A stretch of 64,000 bases of DNA from Corynebacterium sp. P3-F1 (GTDB lineage Bacteria > Actinomycetota > Actinomycetes > Mycobacteriales > Mycobacteriaceae). Within the stretch, counting starts at the first letter, position 1, and each line of letters begins with the position of its first letter. Under the pieces are notes generated by a model, which was not told where the DNA came from, ran no database searches, and saw only the letters and a list, made by a program, of their open reading frames with translations. The DNA lies in contig NZ_CP129965.1 of NCBI RefSeq assembly GCF_030503635.1, positions 1,612,001 to 1,676,000 on the forward strand, in the 5' to 3' direction. Of this stretch, positions 8,604 through 20,432 are shown in pieces. The translations under genes and the position numbers were made by a program.

Positions 8604-9301
8604 TCGTTCTCGCCATCGACACAGCCACCACCGATCTTGTAGCTGGTCTGGTGGAGGTGAGCGGCGGCCAGCCGGCGCAGATTGCGGAGCGCGTGGTGAC
8701 TACGCGATCCCATAACGAGCTGCTAGTGCCCATGGTGCAGGAGCTACTGGCTGAGGCGGGCCTTGAATTCAGGGGCCTCGGCGCGGTCGTCGTCGGGTGT
8801 GGCCCCGGTCCGTTCACCGGCTTGCGCGTGGGCTTGGCCACTGCCTCAGCTTTCGGTCAAGCGCTCGGCATTCCCGTTCACGGTGTGTGCACCCACGACG
8901 CGGTGGCGGCATTGATTGACGCTGAGTCGTCCCTCGTGGTCACTGATGCACGCCGCCGCGAGGTGTATTGGGCGCAGTACCGCGGCGGACAGCGCATTGC
9001 GGGCCCAGGCGTTGCGGCGCCGGCCGCGCTGCGTTTACCCGGGGGCGATGAAGCTGACACCAGCTTTGTTGACGTGCTCAGCGTTCCGGATCACCTCCGC
9101 GACCAGCTTGTGGCCGAGGGGGCTGTCGCGGCGGCGACAGTAACTTATGTGGCTCCGCGCCCCGCAGGTCTCGTAGGGGTGGCGGACCTGACGGCCGAGC
9201 CCGAACCGTTGGTGCCGCTGTACCTGCGGCGCCCCGATGCGAAAGAGCCCGCGCCGAAGCCGAAGTCGCCAGCGATCCCGGATGTGGCGGGAAAGGCGTA
9301 A
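8600..9301 (+). CDS. tsaB: tRNA threonylcarbamoyladenosine biosynthesis protein TsaB
   Basis: TsaB is the non-catalytic ASKHA partner that dimerises with TsaD in t6A synthesis. 233 residues, GTG start overlapping the previous stop by 4 bp. N-terminal ASKHA phosphate loop AIDTATTDL, then the family signature GCGPGPFTGLRVGLATA around residue 75. A Pro/Lys-rich C-terminal tail of ~20 residues looks like a local extension. rimI follows directly (stop codon abuts ATG), then tsaD. Confidence 0.96.
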   Translation: MIVLAIDTATTDLVAGLVEVSGGQPAQIAERVVTTRSHNELLVPMVQELLAEAGLEFRGLGAVVVGCGPGPFTGLRVGLATASAFGQALGIPVHGVCTHDAVAALIDAESSLVVTDARRREVYWAQYRGGQRIAGPGVAAPAALRLPGGDEADTSFVDVLSVPDHLRDQLVAEGAVAAATVTYVAPRPAGLVGVADLTAEPEPLVPLYLRRPDAKEPAPKPKSPAIPDVAGKA

Positions 9302-9835
9302 ATGCAACTGCGCGAATTGACTGCCGCGGATGCGGAAGCGACCGCGGCGATTGAGGCGGAGGTATTCGCCGGAGAGACGCCTTGGTCCCGGGATGTGTTC
9401 CTCGTCGAGTTTGCGCACCCGTACACCTTTTACGTGGGCGCCTTCGACGAGGGCGCGCTGGTCGGCTACGCGGGACTGGCCAAACTCGGACCTCCAGCTG
9501 ACCCGGAATTCGAGGTCCACACCATCGCCGTCGCCCGCGGGCACCAGCGCAAGGGTGTCGGCCGGGTGCTCATGGACCAGTTGGTCAACGCTGCCGACAT
9601 GTATGACGGACAAATGTTCCTCGAGGTGCGCACCGACAACGCCGCCGCGTTGGCGCTGTACGCCAGTTACGGTTTCACCGAGATCGGTCTGCGGAAGGGC
9701 TACTACCAGCCGGCGGGGGCGGACGCGTACACGATGATGCGGCCCAGTCTCAGCGAGCGCGCCGAGACCAACCGGGATGGAAACAGGGAAGGAAACGGCG
9801 GCGGCGACAGTGCGCAAGAAAGGAACGGCACATGA
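9302..9835 (+). CDS. rimI: Ribosomal protein S18-alanine N-acetyltransferase, GNAT family
   Basis: GNAT acetyltransferase acting on the N-terminus of ribosomal protein S18 (RimI) or other protein N-termini. 177 residues. The acetyl-CoA pyrophosphate-binding motif is RGHQRKGVG (R/Q-x-x-G-x-G/A type) near residue 80, preceded by the beta-4 strand VHTIAVA. The last ~25 residues are a hydrophilic Glu/Asn/Gly tail absent from compact family members. The position between tsaB and tsaD is the usual actinobacterial order; the last 4 bp overlap tsaD. Confidence 0.92.
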   Translation: MQLRELTAADAEATAAIEAEVFAGETPWSRDVFLVEFAHPYTFYVGAFDEGALVGYAGLAKLGPPADPEFEVHTIAVARGHQRKGVGRVLMDQLVNAADMYDGQMFLEVRTDNAAALALYASYGFTEIGLRKGYYQPAGADAYTMMRPSLSERAETNRDGNREGNGGGDSAQERNGT

Positions 9836-10884
9836 TTGTTCTGGGAATTGAGTCCTCGTGCGACGAGACGGGAGTAGGGATCATCGAGCTGTCCGCGGAC
9901 GGGCAGATGGAGATCCTGGCTGATGTCGTGGCCTCGTCGATGGAGCAGCACGCGCGTTTCGGCGGAGTCGTCCCGGAGATCGCTTCTCGGGCGCACCTCG
10001 AAGCCATGCCGCAGGTGATGGAGAAGGCGCTGGCGCAGGCGGGCGTGGACAAACCGGATGCGGTCGCCGCCACTGTCGGGCCAGGGTTGGCTGGCGCTTT
10101 GCTCGTGGGCGCGTCCGCAGCGAAGGCCTACGCGGCGGCGTGGGGGGTTCCGTTCTACGGCGTCAACCACCTGGGCGGGCACGTCGCGGTGGCCAACCTC
10201 GACGGGGGGGAGGAGCTTCCGCACTCGGTGGCCTTGCTCGTTTCGGGTGGCCACACTCAGATCCTCGAGGTGGATGCGGTGGGCAAGCCCATGAAGGAAT
10301 TGGGCAGCACGCTTGATGACGCCGCCGGCGAGGCCTACGACAAAGTCTCGCGCCTCCTAGGGCTCGGGTACCCCGGAGGGCCGGTGATCGATGCCCTGGC
10401 GAAGAAGGGCGATGCGCAGGCCATTCGCTTCCCGCGCGGCCTGTCCCGTGCAGAGGATCTGCGCGGGGAGCACCGCTATGATTTCTCTTTCTCCGGCTTG
10501 AAGACGGCAGTTGCGCGCTACGTGGAGGCCGCGGAGCGGGGTGGAGACGTCATCAGCGTTGAGGATGTCTGCGCGTCATTCCAGGAAGCAGTGGTGGATG
10601 TTCTCACTTCCAAAGCTGTCATGGCTTGCGAAGACACCGGTGCCCGCACGCTTCTGCTCGGCGGCGGTGTCGCCGCGAATTCCCGGTTGCGGGAGCTGGC
10701 TGCCCAGCGGTGCGGGGAGAAAGGAATCGAGTTGCGTGTACCCCGCTTTGCCCTGTGCACGGACAACGGTGTCATGATTGCCGCCTTGGCCGCGCAACTC
10801 ATCCACGAAGGGGCGCAGCCGTCCGGTTTGGACACCCCGACCGACACGTCGCTGGATGTGGAAATCCCGCTCGTCACGGCGTAG
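9832..10884 (+). CDS. tsaD: tRNA N6-adenosine threonylcarbamoyltransferase
   Basis: Catalytic subunit that transfers threonylcarbamoyl to A37 of tRNAs. 350 residues, the usual length. Diagnostic elements: [13 protein letters not shown] at the N-terminus, [10 protein letters not shown], the metal ligands in NHLGGH, and the ATP-grasp-like segment [10 protein letters not shown]. End of the alr-tsaEB-rimI-tsaD operon; ATGA overlap with rimI. Confidence 0.98.
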   Translation: MIVLGIESSCDETGVGIIELSADGQMEILADVVASSMEQHARFGGVVPEIASRAHLEAMPQVMEKALAQAGVDKPDAVAATVGPGLAGALLVGASAAKAYAAAWGVPFYGVNHLGGHVAVANLDGGEELPHSVALLVSGGHTQILEVDAVGKPMKELGSTLDDAAGEAYDKVSRLLGLGYPGGPVIDALAKKGDAQAIRFPRGLSRAEDLRGEHRYDFSFSGLKTAVARYVEAAERGGDVISVEDVCASFQEAVVDVLTSKAVMACEDTGARTLLLGGGVAANSRLRELAAQRCGEKGIELRVPRFALCTDNGVMIAALAAQLIHEGAQPSGLDTPTDTSLDVEIPLVTA

Positions 10885-10985
10885 CTCGTTGGCAAGCTCC
10901 GCCCGCGCTGGCGGTGATCCCAGCACGTCGAGCTAAACGGGCCGAATCCACGTACTGTGGTGGACGTTGTCTTCCCCCCTACACC

Positions 10986-11216
10986 TTGGCACGTAACACT
11001 GCGGCAACCGCTAACCCGAGCTTCCTTCAGGACCCGTCGACTGCTATTTCCGGCCCGGTGATCTTCGTTGGCCGCGGCGGCAAGAGCATTGACGATGACG
11101 TGGTCGAGGAAATTAAAAACACCATTCGCGCTGTGCGCAACTACCGTGAGGACAACGAGGAGGAGTACCAGCTCTGGCGCAATGCTGTGCTGAATCTGGG
11201 CAATCCGCAGGTGTAG
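10986..11216 (+). CDS. Conserved small acidic protein upstream of groES
   Basis: A 76-residue protein starting at TTG 10986. It has a coherent composition: an N-terminal ARNTAATANPSFLQDPS segment, a hydrophobic strand GPVIFVGRGG, and an acidic helix IDDDVVEEIKNTIRAVRNY, ending LGNPQV. Codon use is strongly G/C-ending as in neighbouring genes. TACTGT at 10953-10958 is a possible -10; no clear ribosome site precedes the TTG. The longer open frame upstream is the shadow of tsaD. Family not recognised. Confidence 0.6.
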   Translation: MARNTAATANPSFLQDPSTAISGPVIFVGRGGKSIDDDVVEEIKNTIRAVRNYREDNEEEYQLWRNAVLNLGNPQV

Positions 11217-11313
11217 CGGTGGGCAAATTGCCGCGGGTTCCGGTCCAAAGGGGAACCGGTTCGCAGCAGAATCAGAGCAAGGCTGGGTGCGGGGCGTCCG
11301 GCCTTGTTGTCGT

Positions 11314-11340
11314 TTAGCACTCACGTAGGTAGAGTGCTAA
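11314..11340 (+). promoter_or_regulatory. CIRCE element (HrcA operator) of groES-groEL
   Basis: TTAGCACTC (11314-11322), nine bases, GAGTGCTAA (11332-11340): a perfect copy of the CIRCE consensus, 134 bp before groES. HrcA repression of the heat-shock operon is therefore expected. hrcA itself is not in the window. Confidence 0.96.
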
Positions 11341-11474
11341 CCAGGTTTTGGGCACAGTTTGTTCACCCGCGACGACGGCTGCGCATCGCGAAACCTCGGC
11401 AGTTCCCGCGCCGGTACAGGCGGGGTAGCGCCGGAGAAAGCTCTCAAGAACAACTTTCAAGAAAGGTTTTCACC

Positions 11475-11777
11475 GTGGCAAACGTCAACATCAAGCCGCT
11501 CGAGGACAAGATCCTCGTCCAGATTGTCGAAGCTGAGACCACCACCGCTTCAGGTCTGGTCATCCCGGACTCCGCTCAGGAGAAGCCGCAGGAAGCAACT
11601 GTGATCGCCGTCGGCCCGGGCCGCTGGGACGACGAGGGTGAGCACCGCATCCCGGTCGACGTCAAGGAAGGCGACACCGTCATCTTCTCCAAGTACAGTG
11701 GCACCGAGCTCAAGTACGGCGACCAGGAGTACCTGCTCCTGTCCGCGCGTGACCTGCTGGCCGTCGTCGAAAAATAA
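11475..11777 (+). CDS. groES: Co-chaperonin GroES (Hsp10)
   Basis: 100-residue lid of the GroEL chaperonin. It starts at GTG 11475 with an AGAAAGG site upstream; the start fits the universal N-terminus [15 protein letters not shown]. The mobile loop [18 protein letters not shown] binds GroEL, followed by the roof-loop segment GPGRWDDEG. groEL1 follows after 20 bp, and the CIRCE element lies upstream. Confidence 0.98.
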   Translation: MANVNIKPLEDKILVQIVEAETTTASGLVIPDSAQEKPQEATVIAVGPGRWDDEGEHRIPVDVKEGDTVIFSKYSGTELKYGDQEYLLLSARDLLAVVEK

Positions 11778-11791
11778 GAAGGGGGACGTAA

Positions 11792-13405
<1,614 letters not shown>

Positions 13406-13421
13406 GCCACTTCATCCAGGC

Positions 13422-13475
13422 AAACGCCCCGTTCCCGCGGACCTGAAAGATGATCTACGGGAGACGGGGCGTTTT
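13422..13475 (+). terminator. Intrinsic terminator of groES-groEL
   Basis: AAACGCCCCG (13422-13431) with TTCCCG pairs with CGGGA and CGGGGCGTTTT ending at 13475; the T-run follows the stem. Because the stem begins with A residues, it can also act for the convergent whiB gene. Confidence 0.85.
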
Positions 13476-13504
13476 CTATGCCGAACTTTGGAGCGGCAGC
13501 AGGG

Positions 13505-13825
13505 CTAAACGGCGGCGACCTTCGTCTTGGCGCGACGATTGACATTGCCGCGGAGCGCAGCCTGGCGCTCGGATTCGCTCATTCCGCCCCAGATGCCGTA
13601 TGGCTCGGCGACAGCGAGAGCGTGGGCACGACACTGCTCGAGCACGGGGCAGCCGAAGCAGATCGCCTTGGCGCGGTTCTCCCGGTTGGTGCGTGCGCGT
13701 CCGCGCTCACCGTCAGGGTGGTAAAAGACATCGGAGGCCTCGCCGCGGCAAGCCCCGTGGAGCTGCCAATCCCAGAAATCGGCGTTCGGTCCGGGCAGCT
13801 GCTGCGGCATGGACATCGTGGGCAT
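13505..13825 (-). CDS. whiB3: WhiB-family iron-sulfur transcription factor (WhiB3/WhcB type)
   Basis: About 106 residues. Four cysteines bind a [4Fe-4S] cluster: GACRG, then ICFGCPVLEQC (C-x2-C-x5-C), followed by the beta-turn GIWGG and a basic DNA-binding tail NRRAKTK. I chose ATG 13825, which has GGAG eleven bases upstream; a TTG nine bases earlier is too close to that site. The position between groEL1 and sigD corresponds to whiB3 of mycobacteria and, as I recall, whcB of C. glutamicum. Such proteins sense redox/NO and bind the principal sigma factor. Confidence 0.88.
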   Translation of the reverse strand: MPTMSMPQQLPGPNADFWDWQLHGACRGEASDVFYHPDGERGRARTNRENRAKAICFGCPVLEQCRAHALAVAEPYGIWGGMSESERQAALRGNVNRRAKTKVAAV

Positions 13826-14487
13826 TGAGTGCAAATCTCCTCGACTGGGGTATTACAAGCTTTCGCTTCATCTAGTGTCAGCGCGGGACTTGGGGGTCGG
13901 CGGCCGCTGGCTCGGTGAAGCAACGAGTAAGGAGTGTGCAAGGCGCGGGTAAACAGTTGGTTTCTGACAGGTGTCGCACAGTTTGAACCAAGCTTTTGCT
14001 GGGGTTCGGAAGGGCTGTGAGCTGTGGAAACATGCCGAGGTTAAGGATCGGTGAATAGTTCGTGTCCAATTGCGTGTCGTCCCACTAAAGCACATGGGCC
14101 ACATGCGTTACCGGCCGGTATGGCTGAATGGGGGGGATGTGCGGGCGGTTTCCGGTGGCGCACCTGGGAAAGTGGACCGCATGCGCCGCGCCCCAGTGTT
14201 TAGGGCGTGCGCCAGTGTTTAGTGTTTAGGGTGCGCGCCGCAAGGACGTAGGATGAACACGCTTGAAATCGATTGAAATCATTTGAATTCAACGCCAAAT
14301 GCATGTTCCCTGGCGTAACCTGCGATAGATCCGAGAGCTGAAGCGTCGAAGTTGAGTGAATGAGCAGCAAGGCACTGAGACGCTGAGACGCTGAGGCGCT
14401 GAGACACTGAGGCGCTGAGAAGTTAGGACGCTAAGGCTCCAAGCCTCTGAAGACCCATTTGACCCTGTGACACCGCGAAGGAGAGAC
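13826..14487. other. 660-bp intergenic region between whiB3 and sigD
   Basis: No gene is supported here. Contents: two copies of AGTGTTTAGGG-type sequence with GTGCGC (about 14193-14240), a short TTGAAATC/TTGAAATC/TTGAATTC series at 14262-14290, and the 8-bp tandem array listed separately. The region is divergent between whiB3 and sigD and should hold both promoters. Confidence 0.6.
14375..14422 (+). repeat. Six-copy 8-bp tandem repeat upstream of sigD
   Basis: Units CTGAGACG, CTGAGACG, CTGAGGCG, CTGAGACA, CTGAGGCG, CTGAGAAG without gaps, followed by more degenerate copies. It lies 65-113 bp before the sigD start. Confidence 0.9.
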
Positions 14488-15078
14488 GTGGCCGCATCCG
14501 AAGCCGACGATCGCCTAGCGGAACTCGTTCCCCTCGCGCAGAACGGTGATCAGCGCGCCCTCAGGGAGATCATCAAGGTCATCCACCCGGTGGTTCTCCG
14601 TTACGCCCGCGCACGCATCAGTGGAGGCAGGACACCCACTGCCGAGGATGTCGCGCAGGAGATCTGCTTGGCAGTTGCCACATCTGTCGGGAAGTACCAG
14701 GACAAAGGCAAGCCGTTCATGGCTTTTGTGTACGGCATCGCTTTCAACAAGGTGACTGATGCGCACAGAGCGCTTTCCCGGGACAAGTCCAGCCCCACCG
14801 ATGAGGTCCCGGACCACGAGTTTCTCGGAGGTACGCCCGAAGATGCCGCAATGGTGGAAGCGGGAAGTAACAGAGTGCGAGAGTTGCTCGATCTGTTGAG
14901 TGAGAGGGCGAGAGAGATCGTCGTGCTGCGTGTCTTCGTCGGGTTGTCCGCCGAAGAAACAGCAAAGATCACCGGCAGTACCGCAGGTGCGGTGCGTGTC
15001 GCTCAGCATCGTGCTCTCGCAACGATGCGGAAAGCCGTCGAAGAAGAGCAGCAGCGGCAGCGTGAGAAGCTGAGCTGA
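14488..15078 (+). CDS. sigD: RNA polymerase sigma factor SigD (ECF family)
   Basis: Extracytoplasmic-function sigma factor, about 196 residues. Region 2 contains EDVAQEICLAVATSV and FVYGIAFNKVTDAHRA; region 4 contains the helix-turn-helix LSAEETAKITGSTAGAVRVAQHRA (described by its core SAEETAKI...VRVAQHR). GTG 14488 is chosen because AAGGAG lies four bases upstream; a GTG at 14467 in the same frame precedes that site. rsdA follows 26 bp downstream. In actinobacteria SigD governs envelope and stationary-phase functions. Confidence 0.93.
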   Translation: MAASEADDRLAELVPLAQNGDQRALREIIKVIHPVVLRYARARISGGRTPTAEDVAQEICLAVATSVGKYQDKGKPFMAFVYGIAFNKVTDAHRALSRDKSSPTDEVPDHEFLGGTPEDAAMVEAGSNRVRELLDLLSERAREIVVLRVFVGLSAEETAKITGSTAGAVRVAQHRALATMRKAVEEEQQRQREKLS

Positions 15079-15104
15079 AAAGAGAATAGATAAGGAGGGT
15101 AGCC

Positions 15105-15968
15105 ATGGGACCGACATTCAACCGCCGGCACGGGAAGCACCGTGCAGCAAGCGCCGACGTGGATGCGAACTTCGATGTGCAGGCCAGTGACGCATTTCTG
15201 ACCGAACTGTCGCGGGGCATCGACCCATCTGATGGTTCCGATGAATTGGCTGCCCTATTCCTTGAGCTTCGCACTGAGGTGGAGGCTCCGATGCCGGTGG
15301 CTCCGGAACTGCCCGGCCCTTGTGTCGTTGATGTGGAGCAGCGCCGTGCGCAGCGCGGTGGTGGCTTCCGTGACACGGATAAGCATGAGCGCCGTTTCCG
15401 CACGAGCCCGTGGTTTGCGGGCGTTGTCGGTGCGGCCGCGGCCACTGTTGTGGTCGCCGGCACCGGCGCCGCGTTGTACAACGCCACACCGGGCTCAGCC
15501 TTGTGGGGGCCCTCTGAGGCGGTGTTTGGTGAGGGTACGAATTCAATTGAGTTCGCCAGCGCGCTGGACGAGATTGAAGACAAGACCCAGTCGGGCGACA
15601 TCGCGGGGGCACGCGTACTCATTGAGCAGCTGCGCGAATCTTTGAACCATGGGCGGTCTGACCGGTCCAAGCGTTCGCAGCGCGATGGGGCAGCCCCTGT
15701 CGCGCCAAACAGCACTGCGACCGTGTCGCATCAGCCGCAGCCGACGGAGAAACCTGCTGCACCGGCGGAGGCTGCCACGGTGACGGTTACCCCGGAGCCG
15801 GTCACCCAGACGGTCACCGTCACTGAGACGGCTGCTGCGCAGGGTGGGGTGGACCGCGAAACGTCGTCAAGCGTGAATGCCCCCTTGACAACCTCAACGA
15901 TTCCCACGACGACGAAGACGCCGGGTGCCCCGCAGCCGACTCCGCCTGCGGCGCAATCGTCGCAGTAA
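15105..15968 (+). CDS. rsdA: Anti-sigma-D factor RsdA
   Basis: Single-pass membrane protein of 287 residues that sequesters SigD. The N-terminal cytoplasmic part (~1-95) contains the conserved SDAFLTELSRGIDPSDG sigma-binding segment. A transmembrane helix WFAGVVGAAAATVVVAGTGA spans ~103-122. The extracytoplasmic part holds a short helical domain (ALDEIEDKTQSGDIAGARV) and a long Thr/Pro-rich tail. AAGGAGG eight bases before ATG 15105 is a strong ribosome site. Regulated proteolysis of the anti-sigma factor is known for the M. tuberculosis homologue. Confidence 0.9.
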   Translation: MGPTFNRRHGKHRAASADVDANFDVQASDAFLTELSRGIDPSDGSDELAALFLELRTEVEAPMPVAPELPGPCVVDVEQRRAQRGGGFRDTDKHERRFRTSPWFAGVVGAAAATVVVAGTGAALYNATPGSALWGPSEAVFGEGTNSIEFASALDEIEDKTQSGDIAGARVLIEQLRESLNHGRSDRSKRSQRDGAAPVAPNSTATVSHQPQPTEKPAAPAEAATVTVTPEPVTQTVTVTETAAAQGGVDRETSSSVNAPLTTSTIPTTTKTPGAPQPTPPAAQSSQ

Positions 15969-16005
15969 AGCTCGCGTTCCGGACGGTTGGTTACGTACCT
16001 TCCGG

Positions 16006-16398
16006 TTAGCGGGCGTCGAGTCCGTCGAGGTAGCCCAACGCGTAATCCCAGGGCACGTACGCGCGCGGATTGGGCTCGGCACTCGGTTCATGTACTGGCG
16101 GCAACTCGCCCTGCAAGCTGGCAATCATGTTGGTGATCATGATGTCCCAGTCGTAGTAGTGGACCTCATCGCAGTCTTCGCACAAGAAGTGGATGCCTAG
16201 AATTCCGCGCGGCTCCAGCACGTGCTTGAATTCGCGGGTCTGGGCGAGGTCGCGGATGACCCCTTGGCGTTCTTCCGGGCTGAGCGGCTCCACGACCTCG
16301 TCGTCTTCGATGAAGGATGCGGGATCGTTGGGATCGTCAGCGAACGGGTCGCGCGGCATCATCGAGTCAAAATTCACGCTTTCCAGCCTATTGCTCAC
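16006..16398 (-). CDS. DUF5319 family protein
   Basis: 130 residues, acidic, no signal peptide or membrane segment. A pair of cysteines in HFLCEDCDEVHYYDWDI and the C-terminal WDYALGYLDGLDA are typical of the actinobacterial DUF5319 family (Rv3412-like), found between rsdA and guaB. Function unknown; the C-x-x-C pair suggests metal or redox binding. The start at 16398 is uncertain; an internal ATG-ATG (MMPRDPFADD) 36 bp downstream is equally plausible. Confidence 0.85.
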   Translation of the reverse strand: MSNRLESVNFDSMMPRDPFADDPNDPASFIEDDEVVEPLSPEERQGVIRDLAQTREFKHVLEPRGILGIHFLCEDCDEVHYYDWDIMITNMIASLQGELPPVHEPSAEPNPRAYVPWDYALGYLDGLDAR

Positions 16399-16490
16399 CT
16401 GCCACCTAGTTCAATTCCCCGCCGCCTCGAGAGGGAGTTGCGGCGCCGGCCCCTGAACCGGCATCCGATTTGCACGACGCACTATGCTGA

Positions 16491-18101
<1,611 letters not shown>

Positions 18102-18103
18102 AC

Positions 18104-19315
18104 ATGCGCGATTACGTTGAGATCGGCATCGGCCGCGAAGCCCGCCGCGCGTACCAACTGAATGACATCAGTATTGTCCCCTCGCGGCGCACGCGTTCCT
18201 CGAAGGACGTGGACTTGAGCTGGCATATCGACGCTTACACGTTCGATGTCCCTTTCGTCTCCCACCCGACGGACTCGCTGGCCAGCCCGGAATTCGTCAT
18301 CGAGATGGGCAAGCAAGGTGGCCTCGGCGTGATCAACGCCGAAGGATTGTGGGGCCGCCATGCGGATCTCGACGGTGCCATTGCCAAGGTGGTCACTGCA
18401 CGGCTCGATACAGATCGCGCCAAGGAGGCGTCGTCTGCCGAAGATAATGCTGTGAAGACGCTCCAGGAGCTCCACGCTGCTCCGCTCGACCACGACTTGC
18501 TCTCCGAGCGCATCGCTCAGGTCCGCGATTCCGGCGTCACCGTGGCCGTTCGCGTGAGCCCGCAGCACGCGCGCGAGCTGGCGCCGGTTGTGATCAAGGC
18601 AGGTGCCGAAATCCTGTTCATCCAGGGCGAGATCATTTCCGCCGAGCACGTCCGGGAAGGCGGGGAGCCCCTCAACCTGAAGGAGTTCATCGGCTCCCTC
18701 GACGTTCCCGTCATCGCCGGCGGCGTGGCCGACTACTCCACTGCGCTGCACCTGATGCGTTCCGGTGCCGCCGGCATCATCGTCGGCCAGGGCGTGACCA
18801 CCTCGGATTCCGCACTGGGGATCCGTTCCCACATGGCCACTCAAATCGCCGATGCCGCGGCCGCGCGCCGCGAGTACCTCGACGAGACCGAGGGGCGCTA
18901 CGTGCACATCATCGCCGACGGCGGTGTCAAGACCAGCGGCGATATCGCCCGTTCAGTCGCTTGCGGCGCCGACGCGGTGATGCTCGGACCGGCTTTGGCC
19001 TCCGCGGCCGAAGCAGCCGGATACGGCTACTACTGGCAGTCGCAGACTGCGCATCCGCGCTTCCCGCGTGGTCTCGTCGAGCGTTTCGGCGGCGGCTTCT
19101 CCTTCGGCTGGGGCCTCGACGACGCGGATGCGGCTCATGCTGTGCTGGAGCAGCTCCGGGCCGGCAGCCCCAGCCTGGAAACCATCCTGCACGGCCCCAG
19201 CACCAGCACTCGGGGCGGCCACAATCTCGCCGGCGGCCTACGCCGGGTGATGGCCAAGTGCGGCTATACCGACATCAAGAGCTTCCAGAAGGTGAGCATT
19301 ACCGTCATGCGTTAA
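18104..19315 (+). CDS. guaB3: GuaB3-family IMP dehydrogenase-related protein
   Basis: 403-residue TIM-barrel member of the IMPDH/GMP reductase superfamily without CBS domains. It starts EIGIGREARRAYQLNDISI, typical of GuaB3. In the place of the IMPDH catalytic loop GxGxxCxT it has VGQGVTTSDSALGI, with no cysteine; the only two cysteines are elsewhere (VACGADA, AKCGYTD). The phosphate-binding IIADGGVKTSGDI is intact. Translationally coupled to guaB (2 bp gap). Activity is not established for the actinobacterial family. Confidence 0.92.
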   Translation: MRDYVEIGIGREARRAYQLNDISIVPSRRTRSSKDVDLSWHIDAYTFDVPFVSHPTDSLASPEFVIEMGKQGGLGVINAEGLWGRHADLDGAIAKVVTARLDTDRAKEASSAEDNAVKTLQELHAAPLDHDLLSERIAQVRDSGVTVAVRVSPQHARELAPVVIKAGAEILFIQGEIISAEHVREGGEPLNLKEFIGSLDVPVIAGGVADYSTALHLMRSGAAGIIVGQGVTTSDSALGIRSHMATQIADAAAARREYLDETEGRYVHIIADGGVKTSGDIARSVACGADAVMLGPALASAAEAAGYGYYWQSQTAHPRFPRGLVERFGGGFSFGWGLDDADAAHAVLEQLRAGSPSLETILHGPSTSTRGGHNLAGGLRRVMAKCGYTDIKSFQKVSITVMR

Positions 19316-19356
19316 GCCACGCGTGGAGTCAACCCATCAAATCAAGGCCTGCCTTT

Positions 19357-19397
19357 CCGCCCAGCACTGCTCGTTTCGGTGCTGGGCGGTTATTATT
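19357..19397 (+). terminator. Intrinsic terminator of guaB-guaB3
   Basis: CCGCCCAGCAC (19357-19367) pairs perfectly with GTGCTGGGCGG (19379-19389) across an 11-base loop and is followed by TTATTATT. Confidence 0.93.
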
Positions 19398-19471
19398 GTG
19401 CGTACCCCTGAAACGGTGATGTGAAAATCATATTTCTACACAGCGTATTGTTAATCTTCGGCACGACGAAC

Positions 19472-19490
19472 TATGGTTAGCCTAACGTCA
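19472..19490 (+). promoter_or_regulatory. DtxR/IdeR-type iron box before the metal transporter operon
   Basis: TATGGTTAGCCTAACGTCA contains the palindromic core GGTTAGCCTAAC of the DtxR consensus TTAGGTTAGCCTAACCTAA. A -10-like TATAAG begins at 19492 and the gene starts at 19515, so a bound regulator would cover the promoter. Confidence 0.75.
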
Positions 19491-19514
19491 ATATAAGATC
19501 CGAAAGGAAGAATC

Positions 19515-20432
19515 ATGGCACGGCTTACGCGTATCTCCATACGGGCGGCTACGTTGGGTCTCTCCGCATTGCTGGCAGCTTGCTCCACCACAGACACTGG
19601 CGCCACCGACGAAAAACCGGTTGTACTGACAACCTTCACTGTCATTCAGGACATTGCCCAGAATGTCGCGGGGGACCATCTCACCGTCGAGTCGCTGACT
19701 AAGCCCGGTGCGGAGATCCACGGGTATGAACCAACGCCTGGCGACATCCAGCGCGCCTCAGACGCCGACCTCATCCTCGACAACGGACTGAATCTTGAAA
19801 GCTGGTTCGATCAGTTCGTTCAGGATGTCGATGCCCCGCATGCGACTGTCTCCGACGGTGTCGACCCGATCGACATCACCGAGGACGAAGCAGCTGGCAA
19901 GCCCAATCCGCATGCGTGGATGAGTCCGGTAGTGGTGAAGACCTACGTGGACAATATGGTCAAAGCCTTCAGCGACCTCGATCCGGATCATGCCGAAGAC
20001 TTCAAGGCCAACGGCGAGGCCTACAAGGAGGAGCTGGACAAGGTGCAGAACGGCATGGTCGAAGAGCTCTCCGACCTGCCAGAACAGCACCGGGCGCTGG
20101 TGACCTGTGAAGGGGCTTTCTCCTACATGGCCCGCGACGCGGGCCTGGAGGAGCGCTTCATCTGGGCGGTCAACTCCGAGAACCAGGCAACACCGCAGCA
20201 GATATCGCGGGCCATCGAATTCGTCAAAGAGAACGAAGTGCCCGCAGTGTTCTGCGAGTCCACCGTGAGCAAGAACCCGATGATGCAGGTTGTCGACGCC
20301 ACTGACGCACGGTTCGGCGGCATTCTCTACGTCGACTCCCTGTCTGAACACGATGGGCCGGTGCCGACCTACCTCGAGCTGATTGAGCACGACGCGGACG
20401 TGATCACGAACGCCCTGACCGGGAGGAAATAA
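19515..20432 (+). CDS. mntA: Metal ABC transporter substrate-binding lipoprotein (MntA/TroA family)
   Basis: Cluster A-I (TroA/PsaA) solute-binding protein, 305 residues. Signal peptide with lipobox ALLAAC, so lipid-anchored at the cysteine at ~residue 22. The four metal ligands match the His-His-Glu-Asp set of Mn/Fe binders: His in AEIHGYEP, His in NPHAWMSP, Glu in CEGAFSY, Asp in DSLSEHDGP. There is no His-rich loop as in zinc-specific ZnuA. GAAAGGAAG precedes the ATG. First gene of an operon with an ATPase and a permease; TAATG overlap with the ATPase. The substrate is probably Mn(II) or Fe(II). Confidence 0.88.
   Translation: MARLTRISIRAATLGLSALLAACSTTDTGATDEKPVVLTTFTVIQDIAQNVAGDHLTVESLTKPGAEIHGYEPTPGDIQRASDADLILDNGLNLESWFDQFVQDVDAPHATVSDGVDPIDITEDEAAGKPNPHAWMSPVVVKTYVDNMVKAFSDLDPDHAEDFKANGEAYKEELDKVQNGMVEELSDLPEQHRALVTCEGAFSYMARDAGLEERFIWAVNSENQATPQQISRAIEFVKENEVPAVFCESTVSKNPMMQVVDATDARFGGILYVDSLSEHDGPVPTYLELIEHDADVITNALTGRK

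Noticed and set aside
13835-14466. Possible non-coding RNA between whiB3 and sigD
   Set aside because: I found short repeats but no stable terminator-like hairpin or promoter pair that would define an RNA gene.
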